Positions 34,078 through 45,222 of a stretch of 64,000 bases of DNA are shown here, in pieces; position 1 is the first letter of the stretch, and every line of letters begins with the position of its first letter. Source of the stretch: Cricetomys ansorgei (lineage: Eukaryota; Chordata; Mammalia; Rodentia; Nesomyidae). The stretch lies in assembly GCA_026225945.1 (NCBI GenBank), contig JAMJFZ010004061.1, forward strand, positions 21,129,001 to 21,193,000. Reading direction: 5' to 3'. The notes below the pieces were generated by a model, which was not told where the DNA came from, did not search any database, and saw only the letters and a list, made by a program, of their open reading frames with translations. The position numbers and the translations under genes were made by a program.

Positions 34078-34419
34078 TTTTGTCTTAGACACTGCTCTGC
34101 ATGCATTGTGATATTTTTACCAAACCATGGATGCTTTTTCTTAGTATTGTGAAGCATATTGCAGTATATTCTTTCAAAAGACATATTGAAGACTGAGTGT
34201 TTGGAAAGACATATTGCAGTTTCCACCTGCCAGTTCTACTGTGACGTTCAACTTGTTTTGTATTTCCCTAAGATTTTTAAAATATTGTTAATGTAAAACA
34301 TTTTATCTAAAACATAAAAAGATTTTATGACTGCCAATTGGAGCCAGCATTCCATCCTTAAACTGGGCAGTAAGATACCTCTCAAGTATGTGGTAACAAA
34401 TACAGTTTCTCTCTTTTAA

Positions 34420-34602
34420 AGATTTAGTTACTTTTTATTGATGTGAATGTATGTTCCTGCGTGAATTTATGTGCACTTAAAGGTCAGAGCATTGGATTCC
34501 TGGAACTGAAATTATAGTTGGTTGTGACCTGATGTGGTGCTGGAAACCAACACTGGTTCTTCGCAAAAGTCGTAATGGTTTTGAGCCACCTTTCCATCCC
34601 CA
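34420..34602 (-). repeat. B2 SINE
   Basis: AAAGGTCAGAGCATTGGATT, GGAACTGAAATTATAGTTGG and TTTGAGCCACCTTTCCATCC are diverged reverse B2. Confidence 0.7.
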
Positions 34603-35081
34603 AAACAAATCACTTGACAGTGCATAAGTAGCAAATGTGAAGAAAACTCATTAGAAAATGGGCTTTCTAGTTCTGTAGTGAAGTCTTTTAAACTCACTGG
34701 GGCCCTTCAATCTCAAAGTTAAGTACAGGTAACAGAAAATAACATATTTCCACATTGGAGCCAAAATAGAGCTACTTCTAAAGTGGGTTAAACTAATGAT
34801 TTCTCAAATACAAATGATTTCGTTAGTGTACAACAGTAACAATAGGCTTTGTAATTTACTTCAAAGTCTAGTAACTATTTTAAAATGTCTTTTGACATGA
34901 ATTTTTGTTAGTTTTTCTTAATTTAGGAGCATATTTAAATATTGTGTATAATTTGAATATAAATAATTTTTGTGTAATCTTGCTTTTTCTTTTCTCTTTT
35001 AAAACACAGTCTCACTACAAGGCCCTTCCTGGCCTAGATAGAACTCTGTGTAGATGAAGGTATGAAACAGCATACTGTCTT

Positions 35082-35200
35082 TAAGACAAGAGTTTCTCAT
35101 GTATTCCATACTGACCCTAAACTTTCTTGAACTTCTGATCATCCAACTTCCACCTTCTGAGTACTGGGATTACAGGGAAATGCCATCACGCCTTGAGCCC
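35082..35200 (-). repeat. B1-like SINE
   Basis: GAACTTCTGATCATCCAACT and GAGTACTGGGATTACAGGG are reverse B1. A similar fragment may lie at about 35005-35050. Confidence 0.65.
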
Positions 35201-35411
35201 TGGGCGCTGTGTGTGCAAGACAGGAACTTTATACCCACAGTTGAGTTCATGACATGCTCACACTTTTTACTGTGATTGGTCAGTTTGAGCACATGCTTTT
35301 GTAGCATTTCACTCTGTTCTTATCTAGACTGTTTTATATTTTTAAAGTAGGAAAATGGCATGCATTATAAGTTCACGGTGGTTTTTGTTGTTGCTGTTTT
35401 GTTATGTTTTT

Positions 35412-35548
35412 AGAGACAGGGTTTCTGTACATATCCCCGCTGTTCTGGAACTTGATATGTAGACCACGCTGACCTCACACTCACAGAGATCCCATACGCC
35501 TCTGCCTCCCAAGTGCCGGAATTAAAGGTGTGTGCCACCATGCCCAGT
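35412..35548 (-). repeat. B1 SINE
   Basis: AGAGACAGGGTTTCTGTACA, ACTCACAGAGATCCCATACG and GTGTGTGCCACCATGCCCAG are a well-preserved reverse B1. Confidence 0.9.
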
Positions 35549-35671
35549 CAAGTTCAGTTTGTTTTAATTTTATTTTTATTAACATTTCATGCATTTTTAG
35601 AAACTCTGAAAAATAATGCATCAAGCTTGCTGATGTTTTCTATCATTTTCTTCTGATTCATTTTTGTCTGC

Positions 35672-35785
35672 TTATTTTCTAACCAGGGCCTCATTATATA
35701 TCCAGGCTGGCTTCAAACTTGCTTGTGATCCTTTTGCCTCAGCACCAAGTACTGACGTTACAGGTGTCTGGTACCATTTGTGTTT
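35672..35785 (-). repeat. B1-like SINE
   Basis: CCAGGGCCTCATTATATATC, CAGGCTGGCTTCAAACTTG and GTACTGACGTTACAGGTG are reverse B1, diverged. Confidence 0.7.
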
Positions 35786-35956
35786 GTCTTTTTTGAGATG
35801 ACATAAAGTTGTTTGGCTAGAGCCATGTGTTATTTGCATTTCAGCAACTTAAATCATATTCTTAGTTTGGCATGTTTGGCTCATAGTTTTGTTTGGTGCT
35901 GAATGGACTTACGTCTTGTAACTCATTACAATGAAGACAAATAAAAGTTTGTAACA

Positions 35957-36165
35957 GGGCTGGCATGATGGTTCAGTGATTCAGTGAATAAAAGCACTTG
36001 CTATACAAGTCTGGAGCCTTGAGTTTGATCTATAAAATCCATGTAAAGGTGGAAAGCAAGAACTGACGCCTCAAAGTTGTCCTCAAACATAAAAACACAT
36101 GTTTTATGGTGTGTTCCCTCTTACACACATCCTGCACACATGCAGTAATAATAGAGTTTATAAGA
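35957..36165 (+). repeat. B3 SINE
   Basis: GGGCTGGCATGATGGTTCAG, AAAAGCACTTGCTATACAAG and AAAGTTGTCCTCAAACAT resemble B3, diverged. Confidence 0.65.
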
Positions 36166-36194
36166 TACTCCCTAGAGCAGCAGAGAGCTGTTCA

Positions 36195-36345
36195 GTCAGC
36201 ACTGCACATGGTGGGGTACTCCTGTAGCTCTGGTGCTAAGAAGCCTAAGATCACAGTTTCCAGGCTGCCTGGACTATGTAGCATAGACATGTCTGTTGAA
36301 AGAAATATGTATATATATATGTGTGTGTGTGTACACACACACCTG
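36195..36345 (+). repeat. B1-like fragment and TA/TG/CA microsatellite
   Basis: A diverged B1 (GGTGGGGTACTCCTGTAGCT) is followed at 36308-36341 by ATATATATGTGTGTGTGTGT and then ACACACACAC, a partly self-complementary tract. Confidence 0.6.
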
Positions 36346-36697
36346 TCAGTTCTGCTCATACTCCTTCAATGGCTTCTCATCTCACCTCTGATCAGGCGCT
36401 CCCTCTGACCTCGTCTCCCACCACTGCCCTGGTTTCTGTATTTCATAACCTGCACTCACACACCATCCCTGAGCCTGCCTTCCTCTGTTTACATGCTGTC
36501 TTAGTTCCTGCTCTTTTTAGTGCTAATTGTTAGAATATCATGATGCACCTTGGACAATAATAATAAATAAAAAATAATAAAATAAATGTTTTTGAGTGAA
36601 TATGTTAAACTTGCTAACTTGATATTTGTTAGACTGTCTTTTATTTTGTTTGTTTAAGTTTTTGGGGTTTTCTTTTTCTTTTTTCTTTTGGTTTTTC

Positions 36698-36836
36698 TAG
36701 ACAGGGTTTCTCTGTTATAACTCTGATTGTCCTGGAACTCATTTTCTAGACCAGGCTGGCCTTGAACTCACAAAGATCCTTCTGCCTCTGCCTCCCAAGT
36801 GCTGGAATTAATGCATGTGCAACCACTGCCCAGCTA
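36698..36836 (-). repeat. B1 SINE
   Basis: CTAGACAGGGTTTCTCTGTT, ACCAGGCTGGCCTTGAACTC and TGCCTCCCAAGTGCTGGAAT are reverse B1. It carries the extra-A variant, GTTATAACAGAGAAAC when reversed. Confidence 0.92.
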
Positions 36837-36972
36837 AACTGTCCTTTAAATTAGAACATTTCTAGTAATAAAAGTCACAGTGACTGATCATTGATTCTAT
36901 ATCAAGTAGGTGACAGTCAGTGTTCAAGTTTCTTTCCTAATTTTTTGTTTTGTTTTTAAGAATATTTCTGTG

Positions 36973-37165
36973 GGGGCCTGAAGAGATGGCTCATCAGTTA
37001 AGAGCACTTGCTAATCTTGTAGAGGTCCTGGGTTTAGTTCCCAGCACCCTCATGATGGCTCATAGCCATCCATAACTTCAGTTCCAGGGGATCCAAAGCC
37101 TCTGACTTCTGTGGGCACCAGGCATGCATGTGGTAACATTAATTCACATAAAATAAATCTTTTTT
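36973..37165 (+). repeat. B2 SINE
   Basis: GGGCCTGAAGAGATGGCTCA, TCAGTTAAGAGCACTTGC, TTAGTTCCCAGCACCCTCAT and CACATAAAATAAATCTTTT make a nearly complete copy. Confidence 0.92.
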
Positions 37166-37191
37166 TAAAAAATGAATATTTTTTAAAATTT

Positions 37192-37370
37192 GGACCTGGA
37201 GAGGGAGGGGGCTCAGTGTTTAATAATATTTGGTACTCCTGCAGAAGACTTGAGTTCAGTTCCCAGAATTTGCGTGGTAGCTCAACCTTGTGCAGCTACA
37301 GTTGGAGGAGATCAGATACTCTTTTCTGACCCCTCTGGATTCCAGGCACAGAGATTTTTTTTTTTTAATC
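37192..37370 (+). repeat. B2 SINE, second of a tandem pair
   Basis: GACCTGGAGAGGGAGGGGGC, TTGAGTTCAGTTCCCAGAAT and AGATCAGATACTCTTTTCT are B2, more diverged than the copy just before it. Confidence 0.75.
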
Positions 37371-37389
37371 TTTAAAAGTAATAAAATCT

Positions 37390-37478
37390 TTTAGAAGTAT
37401 CTTTTATTGTTCAACAATTTCATACATGTATACCATATCTTGACCATACCCACCCTGGCTCCCCCTCCCACAGGTCTG
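37390..37478 (-). repeat. Rodent L1 3'-end fragment
   Basis: CTTTTATTGTTCAACAATTT, CATACATGTATACCATATC and TGACCATACCCACCC resemble the reversed L1 3' terminus of rodents. Confidence 0.55.
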
Positions 37479-37479
37479 A

Positions 37480-38720
37480 TTTTCTAATGAGAAAATTAGC
37501 TGCAGAAGTCCAGAAACATTCTTGAAGCAACAGACCTGGAAAGTAGTCTGGGCTAAAATCATAGCCATCTGCTTTTAGCACATACACCTGAAGTCTCTGT
37601 TAGTCTTTTCTAAAGTGTCAGCTAAGAAACTTCTCATTTGTTATCATAAAAGTGAGTCAATAGTGTATACCTTTTGAAAATTGAGATTCACCTGGAAAAA
37701 GTACTTACTAGTTAGGACTCAGAACCAAACTTAATGGTTGTCCTTTTTTCCATGTACCTTATGCAGAAAGGAATTTTGCTGTTCTGCAGTGTCCTACATA
37801 CATCTGTTACATTAGTGACCTAAAATAGAAACACAGTTTTCATATGTGAGAAAGGAACCTTCACTGCTGTCATGAAGACATTCTCTGGCATCAGTCTCAA
37901 AGATCATTGTCCCATTTATGGGAAATATGCTGCAGAATCAGTGGTCACTGGTGAATAACTTCCACAACTCTTCAGCTTCCCAGTCCTTTGGGTTTTGTTC
38001 TCTGGTCACTTTAACATACCCATAGTGATTTGATTACTGTCTACCTTTTCCTAATGTTTCTTACGTTCAGAATGGACCACTTAGAAAATAGCTTCATAGA
38101 TTTGTATCTACGTGTCTAGGTACTGTGCTTTTCTATTATTTAAATGTCACATAGTGACCAAGATACATTACTGAGATGTTTACTAGTATTCAACATACTT
38201 TGAAAAGTCTTAAGTTTCTACTAAGAGCTCTGCAAAGTACTGGACAACATTGCACCAGATCTTAGGGTTCTAGTGGACTCTATGGCTTTGTGAAGTTGCT
38301 CATGATAAAGAAACAACATTCTAGGGATGCCCTTCCAGTTAGGATACTTCAAAAACAATACAACCTGGAAGAACCAGGCAGAGCCAAATGATGAATGAAG
38401 ATCCTTGTGTTCAAACAAGATTGCTAACAAATTCAAGTGGGTACCAAACTTGGAGTCAGAATCTAAGTCACAAGTCAGATGACACCCCCACCAGTGATAC
38501 ACTGCTCCCAGATGGGTCCAAGCCTCAGTTGATAGCAGTGAGCACTTGCTAGGAAGGACAGGAAGTCCTCTTCTGCCCTCACCAAATAGTCCAAAGTCGA
38601 TCATTTGAAGTATAGTTATTTTATTACTTTTCCTTGTTAGCCATTGTGTCAAAAAAAGTCAAGCCTAATCTTGAGGCTCTGGTACTATATATGAATTTAA
38701 TCACAGGTAAAAATGAAAAA
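37480..38720. other. Repeat-free intron 1 block with a 143-codon minus-strand frame
   Basis: No named repeat is seen over 1.2 kb. The minus strand has an ATG-initiated frame at 38221-38652 with no recognised domain. I see no poly(A) or splice context for it, so I do not call a gene. Confidence 0.4.
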
Positions 38721-38725
38721 AAGAG

Positions 38726-38825
38726 GGTGGGCACAATGACACATGTCTGTTACCCCAGCACTTGGGAAGTGGATCAGGAGTTCAGTTTGTGGCTAGCCTG
38801 AGCTACACAGGACCCTGTTTGTGTT
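38726..38825 (+). repeat. B1-like SINE
   Basis: GGGTGGGCACAATGACACAT, TACCCCAGCACTTGGGAAG and GAGCTACACAGGACCCTG are B1-like. Nothing named lies between it and 39400. Confidence 0.7.
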
Positions 38826-39400
38826 CACAAAAGTGATGTTGCGGACATAGACCCATTTGAAGTACAGATTTCCTGTTGTCTTTCTGTTGGGAGTGTTTTA
38901 GAATTACATAGAGAGAAGGGGGAGGGTAGTGTTGGTATATGGTACTGTGTCTGAAATTCATTGGGCAGCAGTGACAAGAGTGGATAAGTGATAGAACCAA
39001 ACTACAATGTGGATCATTTGTGTCCACAAAGAGAATTTCCCACCCCTGATTGGAGGATATTTGATCATTCTGTTATGTGGCCTTCCTTGGGAGGCTTACT
39101 TATGCCTTAACCTAGTGATTTAAACAAGGAACCATCTAAAAAGATAGCAGACATGAATGTGCCAAAGCTCATCAGATTTCTTTGGGTTTTGGATTTATTT
39201 TTCCATGAGTGGTAGTTGGGATAATTGGAAGGAGAGACAGCTACTTCTGTGTAAAATGGGTATAGTTTGCCTGTGGATCTGCTATAGGACTAAATATGCT
39301 GGTGTGTTGGGAAAAGATTTATCATTGTGAGCTCAGTAGATTTTTGTTCTTTGGTTTAAATTTTGTCATTGAGAGATAGCTTTAAAAGTTATAATACAAG

Positions 39401-39560
39401 GTTATCAAGGTGGCTCAGAGGCGCTTGTCAGTCTCCAAGCCTGATGATCTGAGTTCAACTCCCAGAACCTGCATAGTAGCAGGAAAGAATAAACTTCAGC
39501 AAGTTGTCCTCTGGCCTCTACATAGCAACCCCTCCCCCCAACAGATTAATAAATACTTTT
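39401..39560 (+). repeat. B3 SINE
   Basis: CCAAGCCTGATGATCTGAGT, TCAACTCCCAGAACCTG and AAGTTGTCCTCTGGCCTCTA are B3. Confidence 0.8.
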
Positions 39561-39648
39561 TTAAAGTTATGACCTAAAGGTTTTAAAGTTACATAATGAC
39601 AGTATTTTTCAGGTTAGTTTTAATTCGTAGGAATTTAAATTTTATTTA

Positions 39649-39790
39649 CCCAAGCATGGCAGCACAGACCTTTAATGCCAGCATTTGGGAGGCAAAGTCA
39701 GGTGGATCTCTGTGAGACCTGCCTGGTCTATATATTGGGTTCTAGGCTAGCCAGAACTACATAGTTAAACTGTTCATAAATAAATAAAAT
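39649..39790 (+). repeat. B1 SINE
   Basis: CCAAGCATGGCAGCACAGAC, CCTTTAATGCCAGCATTTG and GGAGGCAAAGTCAGGTGGAT form a diverged B1 ending in an A-rich tail. Confidence 0.8.
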
Positions 39791-40159
39791 ATAACATTTA
39801 ACCTCTTTTAAATGTAATAATTTTACTATTAAAACTACTGTAGTGGTTACTTTATTGTGCCTGTATAAACTAGAATTAAAGTTTATCATGCAAATAAAAT
39901 TCTTAGACGGCGTTCACTCTTTAAAGTACCTTGGATATTTGATCTGTTTGTGAAACAGTTTAACATATGCTACCCCTCAGTGAGAATAACACCACACTGT
40001 CCTTTTTGTTTGTTTGTTTTGTTTTTGAGACAGGGTCCTTTTTAAAAAAATAATAACACTTCAGTTTACTGAAAAGCAGATAATCTATGCATACGGCATT
40101 ATAAGTCATGTAGCATAACCTGGTTATTTTAAACTGTTCAGTAGCATCTAGTGCACTTT

Positions 40160-40345
40160 CTCAGGTAACCCAGGCTATCCTAAAACTTAATATGTCGCCA
40201 AAGATGATCGTAAACTTCTGATCCTCTACCTCACAAAATAACGGGTATATGCTAACACTCCTGGTTTTATGTGTTGCTATGGCTAGAACCCAGAGCCTCA
40301 TGCATGCTAGGCTAGCACTCTACCAACTGAGTATATCTCACACCC
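40160..40345 (-). repeat. B4 SINE
   Basis: The reverse complement starts GGGGTGTGAGATATACTCAG with TTGGTAGAGTGCTAGCC (ID-like) and is followed by a worn B1-like half. A lone B1 start (TTTTTGAGACAGGGTCC) lies near 40020-40040. Confidence 0.75.
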
Positions 40346-40375
40346 CCTGATTTTCTTTTAACTTTAATTTTTAAG

Positions 40376-40568
40376 TGTGTGTGTGTGTGTGTGTGTATAC
40401 ACACACGTTCATGCAGACACATTCGTTGAGTTTATTGAGAGCATCAGAGCTGTTGGAACTAGAGTATAGATGATTGTAAGCCACCCTGTTGTGCTGGGAC
40501 CTGAACCCAAGTCCTCTCTCTACAAGAGCAAGATGTGCTCTTAACCTTGGAGCCAAATCTCCAGCTCT
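40376..40568 (-). repeat. (TG)n microsatellite and B2 SINE
   Basis: A GT run at 40376-40396 merges into a reverse B2 with GAACTAGAGTATAGATGATT, CTTAACCTTGGAGCCAAATC and TCCAGCTCT. A 15-base A run follows. Confidence 0.8.
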
Positions 40569-40599
40569 CCTTTTTAAAAAAAAAAAAAAAATTCATATT

Positions 40600-41055
40600 T
40601 GAGACTTTTATATCATTTTCACTCCTTCCTCTCTCCCCTCCAACTCCTCCCGTGTCCTTTTAAATACATGACATTTTCTAGAATTATTATTTGTACATAT
40701 ACAGACACACATATATATATATGTAAGTATATATACACATATATGTAAAAATAACCTGAGTACATTTACTGTTGCTCATATGTGCAAATGTTTAAGGCTG
40801 ACCGCTTGGGCTTGTAAAACCTACCAGGAGACCCCTTGTCCTTGGAGAAACTGATTCTCCCTCCATCAGCACATTGATTGCCTTTATTTTTTCATCTAAG
40901 GTAGAGCTTTATGACGTTTTCCTGGTCTGCTTTGGTGTCAGTGGCTGTTGTTGTTATGGAGGTCTTGTTTCAGCAACCATACTGTTAAGATTTCATGGGT
41001 GCTGCCCTGTGTCATGTATAGAAGACACTGTCTAGCAGTGGAGCCCTTTTTTTTT
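40600..41055 (-). repeat. Rodent L1 (Lx-like) 3'-UTR fragment
   Basis: TTAAGGCTGACCGCTTGGGC, GAAACTGATTCTCCCTCCAT, GAGGTCTTGTTTCAGCAACC and GATTTCATGGGTGCTGCC, then GAAGACACTGTCTAGCAG, match the reversed 3' UTR of old rodent L1. ACACATATATATATATGT lies inside it at about 40705. Confidence 0.75.
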
Positions 41056-41059
41056 TAAG

Positions 41060-41805
41060 CTTTGTATTTTGAAATGAAAGCTCTAAGAATTACGACAGGA
41101 GCATTTCTGAACCCCTGTCCATACAGGCCAGCATTTACGTTTGTCAGTGATCCATCCCCCGTGTGTCTGTAGATACATATTCTGATCTGTGTGAAAGGAG
41201 ATGACTTATATCGAGCCCTTTTTTTTTTAGTGTTTGTAATGTTCATGCATTCTTCCACTAAGTAGCATTCTTAGCCTGGCTTCATCTTTCTAAGTCTTAA
41301 AAAGAACATAATGTATGAAGACAACTTACGTAACTGTTTTTTTTACCCATAGCAACATAATTTGCTTTCCTTAAATCAATTAGGTATGAACAGACAACAA
41401 TCAAAGCATATTTGTTCTGATTATGTCAATAAAGCACTCAGAGAAAGCATTCCTGCTAGTAGCACTTCCTGTCCCGGCTCACACCTGTGCTCGGCACGCC
41501 TGTTGCACTGCAACCTCCTTTAGCTTTAACTGATTACTCAGTAAGAGTCCCAATTATGGCAGCGGTGTTCTAATTAGAATGCTCGATGTTGGCACTTCAT
41601 TTAGCAACTACGAGTGTGAAGTAGCTGTTCGTGAAGTTTGTATAAGAGTTGATAGTTGTATCTGTAGACAGAAGGTTACATACTGTGCTCTCCTTCCAGA
41701 CTAAACATGTAGCTCATTTGGAATGTGAAATCATTGTGAGTAATCTTGGAGAGGAATTGGTTATATATGTGTTGGGAGTAGCATTTTCCCAACAATTAAA
41801 AATAT
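41060..41805. other. Repeat-free intron 1 block with regulatory-like composition
   Basis: No SINE or LINE is recognised. It contains ACAACAATCAAAGCATA (SOX/TCF-like), TCTAATTAGAAT (homeobox-like palindrome) and several CpGs near 41475-41640. No coding exon is recognised. Confidence 0.4.
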
Positions 41806-41938
41806 GTGTATGCTGGCACTCAGGAGGCCGAGGCTGGAAATCTTGAGCTCTTTCTAACCCAGACTGTCCTTGTACTGGTTCCTGTCAAAACCTCCCAGGT
41901 GCTGGGATTATAGGTCTGTACCTCTGTACCCAGCACAG
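41806..41938 (-). repeat. B1-like SINE pieces
   Basis: GGCACTCAGGAGGCCGAGGC is a forward B1 scrap. CTCCCAGGTGCTGGGATTAT at about 41892 is reverse B1. Confidence 0.55.
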
Positions 41939-41959
41939 ATATAGCTTCTTAAGCTATTT

Positions 41960-42285
41960 CTTTTTCTATGTGTATATGTTGTATGCATATGTGCATTCTC
42001 CTGTGGGAGCCAGAATTTGGTATCAGAACGTCTTTCTTACTCACTTCTGTACTCCCCTGCTTATTTTTCTCCTTCAAGACAGGGTCCCTCACTGAACCTA
42101 TGGTTAGCCATTTTACTAGACTGGTTGGCTGGCTAGCCCCTGAGATCTGCTTGTCTCCACCCCTTCAGTATTGGGTCACAGTCACACATGCCATGTCCAA
42201 CTTTTGCTTGGGTGCTGGGTACTCAGGTTCAGGTCCTCATGATTGAACAACAAGCACTTTATGCATGGAGCCATCTCTCTATGCC
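41960..42285 (-). repeat. B4/RSINE-type composite SINE
   Basis: GTGGGAGCCAGAATTTGGTA, AAGACAGGGTCCCTCACTGA, CTGGTTGGCTGGCTAGCCCC and CAAGCACTTTATGCATGGAG share the layout of the element interrupted at 12640-13160. Confidence 0.65.
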
Positions 42286-42314
42286 CAGTTTCTTAATTTC
42301 AACATTAGCATTTA

Positions 42315-42505
42315 GAAAAGAAGAGAACTGCCGAGTAGATAAAGGTGCTTTTTGTGCAAGCTCTCTGACCTGAGTTTAATCCCAAGAACTGTATAAAGGT
42401 GGAAGGAGAGAGAATTCTGGGAATTGTCCTCTGACCTGCACATGTGTGCTATGGTGTTCATGTTCTCTTCTGACCCAATAATAAAAATAAAATAAAAAAA
42501 TCTTA
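42315..42505 (+). repeat. B3 SINE
   Basis: GAGTAGATAAAGGTGCTTTT, CTGAGTTTAATCCCAAGAAC and GAATTGTCCTCTGACCTGCA are B3, ending in an AATAAAA tail. Confidence 0.8.
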
Positions 42506-42705
42506 AAAGAGCTTGAGCTAAGGATTTTGAAGATAATTATTATTTGGTGAATGAATATAAAATGTATTTCCTGTGCACACATATGTATGTGTATGTGTCC
42601 TTTGTACCTATGGCTCAAACCCAGAGCTTTGCATATTCTAAATAAAAAATTTTTTCATAGAGCCTATTCCTTAAGTTTGTTCTTCTTTTAAAAAAAGTTA
42701 CCTTA

Positions 42706-42857
42706 GCCAGACAGTGGTGTCACACACCTTTAATCCCAGCAGTCAGGAGGAAGAGGCAGGCAGATCTGTGAGATCAAGGCCAGCCTGGTCTACAGAGTGA
42801 GTTCCAGGACAGGCAGAGTTACAACTGAGAAACCCTGTCTTAAAAAAACAAAAAAAT
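42706..42857 (+). repeat. B1 SINE
   Basis: GCCAGACAGTGGTGTCACAC through AACCCTGTCTT and an A tail: near full length. It carries GTTACAACTGAGAAAC at 42818-42833. Confidence 0.95.
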
Positions 42858-43236
42858 ACTACCTTTTGTATGTGTGTGTCTGTGTATCTGTATCTGTGTG
42901 TCTCTTATGAACTTGAATTAGTTCTCTCCTACCATATAGATTCCAGGGATTAAACTTAGATTTTCAGGTTGGCAATAGTACCTCTACCCTCAGAACCATC
43001 TCACCTGTTCTTTAACTTTATTCTTGATGCTTATGTAATCTGTGATGAGTAATTCAGATGAAAGACATGAATCTCGTGTCAAATGCCCACATCCCAAGGA
43101 ACAAAGTGTTGTAACAGGGAAAACAGAAAACCACAGGGTAATTGATTGAGTGAATGTTTATCTTTTACCCAGAGTTCTTGTAGGTACTTGAGTTGTAAAA
43201 ATGTTTAGGTAGAGGCACAGATGAAAACAACAGTTA

Positions 43237-43445
43237 GGGCTGAGAGATGGCTCAATTCCCAGCACCCACATGAGTTGACTCATAAACACCTATAACTCCT
43301 CTTCTGGGGGATCTAACACTCTCTTCTGGCCTCTGTGGGCACTGCAGACATGTGGTGTACATAGATAAGCAGGCATGTGCATATACATATTTATGTATAT
43401 ATATACATGTATACATATACTTATACATAAGTAAATATTAAGAAA
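43237..43445 (+). repeat. B2 SINE with internal deletion
   Basis: GGGCTGAGAGATGGCTCA joins directly to ATTCCCAGCACCCACATG, so the segment between the A-box and B-box regions is lost. The tail is a TA/CA-rich tract to 43445. Confidence 0.85.
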
Positions 43446-43804
43446 TGCTAGACATTCAGTAAGTGTTGTGAAGAGGCTGAAGTAGAGAGTGACAATGAGG
43501 GCTTTTCCCTCCTGAGAATATGGTGCTTCCAGGAAGACTGAAGAGTAGAGCACACAAAGAGGAGGGAGTGTTCCAGGGAGTGAGCAGGGGGTTCCGAGGG
43601 GACAGTGGGACAGTGTGGCAGAGCAGGGAAGAATGGTGCTTGCAGGGATTCGTAGGTCATTTGTGTGGAATTTGGATTTGTCCTAAGTATTGTAAGACAC
43701 CCATGAGGGATTTTGAAAAGCAAGGGAATGAAATGACCCCGATGTGTCACTTACCATGGTATTGTATATTCTTTGGAGAGGGCTGTTGAAATCATGACTA
43801 AGCT

Positions 43805-43985
43805 GTGACACTGAATAGCAGTCTCTAGAGCCGCACTTCTCGACCCTGGGTCCTCAGCACACCATTTAATAGTTATGTGATGAGTAAGAGACTTTTAACT
43901 CCCTGTACTACAATTTACCTTGTGTAAAGTAGGGATAATAATAGAAACTACATTCAGAGATTTAATAAATTGTGACATACTCTAT
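43805..43985 (-). repeat. MIR SINE
   Basis: AGTCTCTAGAGCCGCACTTC, AATAGTTATGTGATGAGTAA, GTAAAGTAGGGATAATAATA and a TTTAATAAATTG end follow MIR in reverse. Confidence 0.7.
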
Positions 43986-44061
43986 TAGAATTCCCTATGT
44001 TAAAGATTTACATTATTTTTATTTGTATATAAGTGTACACAAACATATAAAAAAACCACCC

Positions 44062-44428
44062 ATCTTAGTCACTGTTCTATTGCTGTGAAGAGACATCATG
44101 ACCAAGGAACTCTTTTATAAAAGAAAGCATTTAGCTAGGACTGGCTTACAGTTTCAGAGGTTTAGTCCATCATAGTGGGAAGCATGGCTACACTCGGGCA
44201 GACATGGTGCTGGAGAAGTAACTGAGAGCTGTATACATCCTGAGCCCCAGGCAGCAGGGAGAGACACTGAACCTGGCTTGGACTTTCGAAACATCAAAGC
44301 CCTTACCCAGTGACACTCTTCCTCCAACAAGGCCACACCTCTTGATATTTCTCTAGTAGAGCCTCTCCCTGGTGACTAAGCATTCATATATATGAGGCTA
44401 TGGGAGCCATTCTTATTCTCACCACCAT
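44062..44428 (+). repeat. Rodent interspersed repeat, 'tctattgctgtgaagagac' class
   Basis: GTTCTATTGCTGTGAAGAGA, CATCATGACCAAGGAACTC, GACATGGTGCTGGAGAAGTA, CCAACAAGGCCACACCTC and TGAGGCTATGGGAGCCATTC make a long, fairly intact copy. Exact family not assigned. Confidence 0.8.
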
Positions 44429-44432
44429 AACA

Positions 44433-44575
44433 CCTGCATGTGGGTGTTCAAAGCAGCCAGAAGAGGGTGTAGGATCTCATGGAGCTAGAGAAAAGGCAGT
44501 TGTGAGTCATGTGATGGAGGTACTGGGAACTGAACTTTAGTCTCTGGAAGAGCAGCAAGCATTCTTAACCACCAA
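44433..44575 (-). repeat. B2 SINE (partial)
   Basis: AGCCAGAAGAGGGTGTAGGA, CATGGAGCTAGAGAAAAGGC and GGAAGAGCAGCAAGCATTCT are reverse B2. Confidence 0.75.
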
Positions 44576-45077
44576 GTTTATGTATTAAAATACACTAAAC
44601 AACAAATGCAGCTGTGTTGTAGGGGAGGAAGTGAAGCCAGGGGTGCCATGCCTTGCCGTTGACTTGTGGCACTTGGAGGGTTCCCAAGAGTATTTATTAC
44701 CACTATACAGGGAGTGACAGCTTTGCACAGTTCTTCCATGGGGTCACATTGTGCAGAGACACAATTTCGGTGTGGAAGTGTTTCAGTAAACAAGCTTCCA
44801 TGCAAAAGAAGAGTTGTGAGAGACACTCTGTGTATGAAACAACATCTATGGTGGTGCCCAGATCTTCATGTAACACTGAGCATAAGGAGGGGGCTTAATG
44901 AAATGGTCAAGTATCCTTTTAAGCTGTAGGTTTCTGATTTAGTTCTTAAGTTGTTTCTGTAAGAAGCACAGCTCCTGTTACTGAGTAGTTTCAGATGATA
45001 GAACAAATTCCATCGCAGCCCCAAATGAGCCCCCCAGATTGAAACACTTCAATGATTGTTTTTAAAAGCAACGTCAA

Positions 45078-45222
45078 GCCAGGCAGTGGTGGCACATGCC
45101 TTTAATTGTAGCCCTCAGGAGGCAGAGACACACAGATCTCTGAGTTGGAGGCTAGCCTGGTATACAAAGTGAGTTCCAGGACAGACAGAGTTACAACAGA
45201 GAAACCCTATCTGGAAAAAACA
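45078..45222 (+). repeat. B1 SINE
   Basis: GCCAGGCAGTGGTGGCACAT to AACCCTATCTGG plus A tail. It carries GTTACAACAGAGAAAC at 45190-45205 and is followed by a short AT run. Confidence 0.93.

Noticed and set aside
38221..38652. 143-codon minus-strand frame in intron 1
   Set aside because: No domain, no splice or polyadenylation context, and no second frame to suggest a pseudogene. I leave it as unexplained rather than call a gene.
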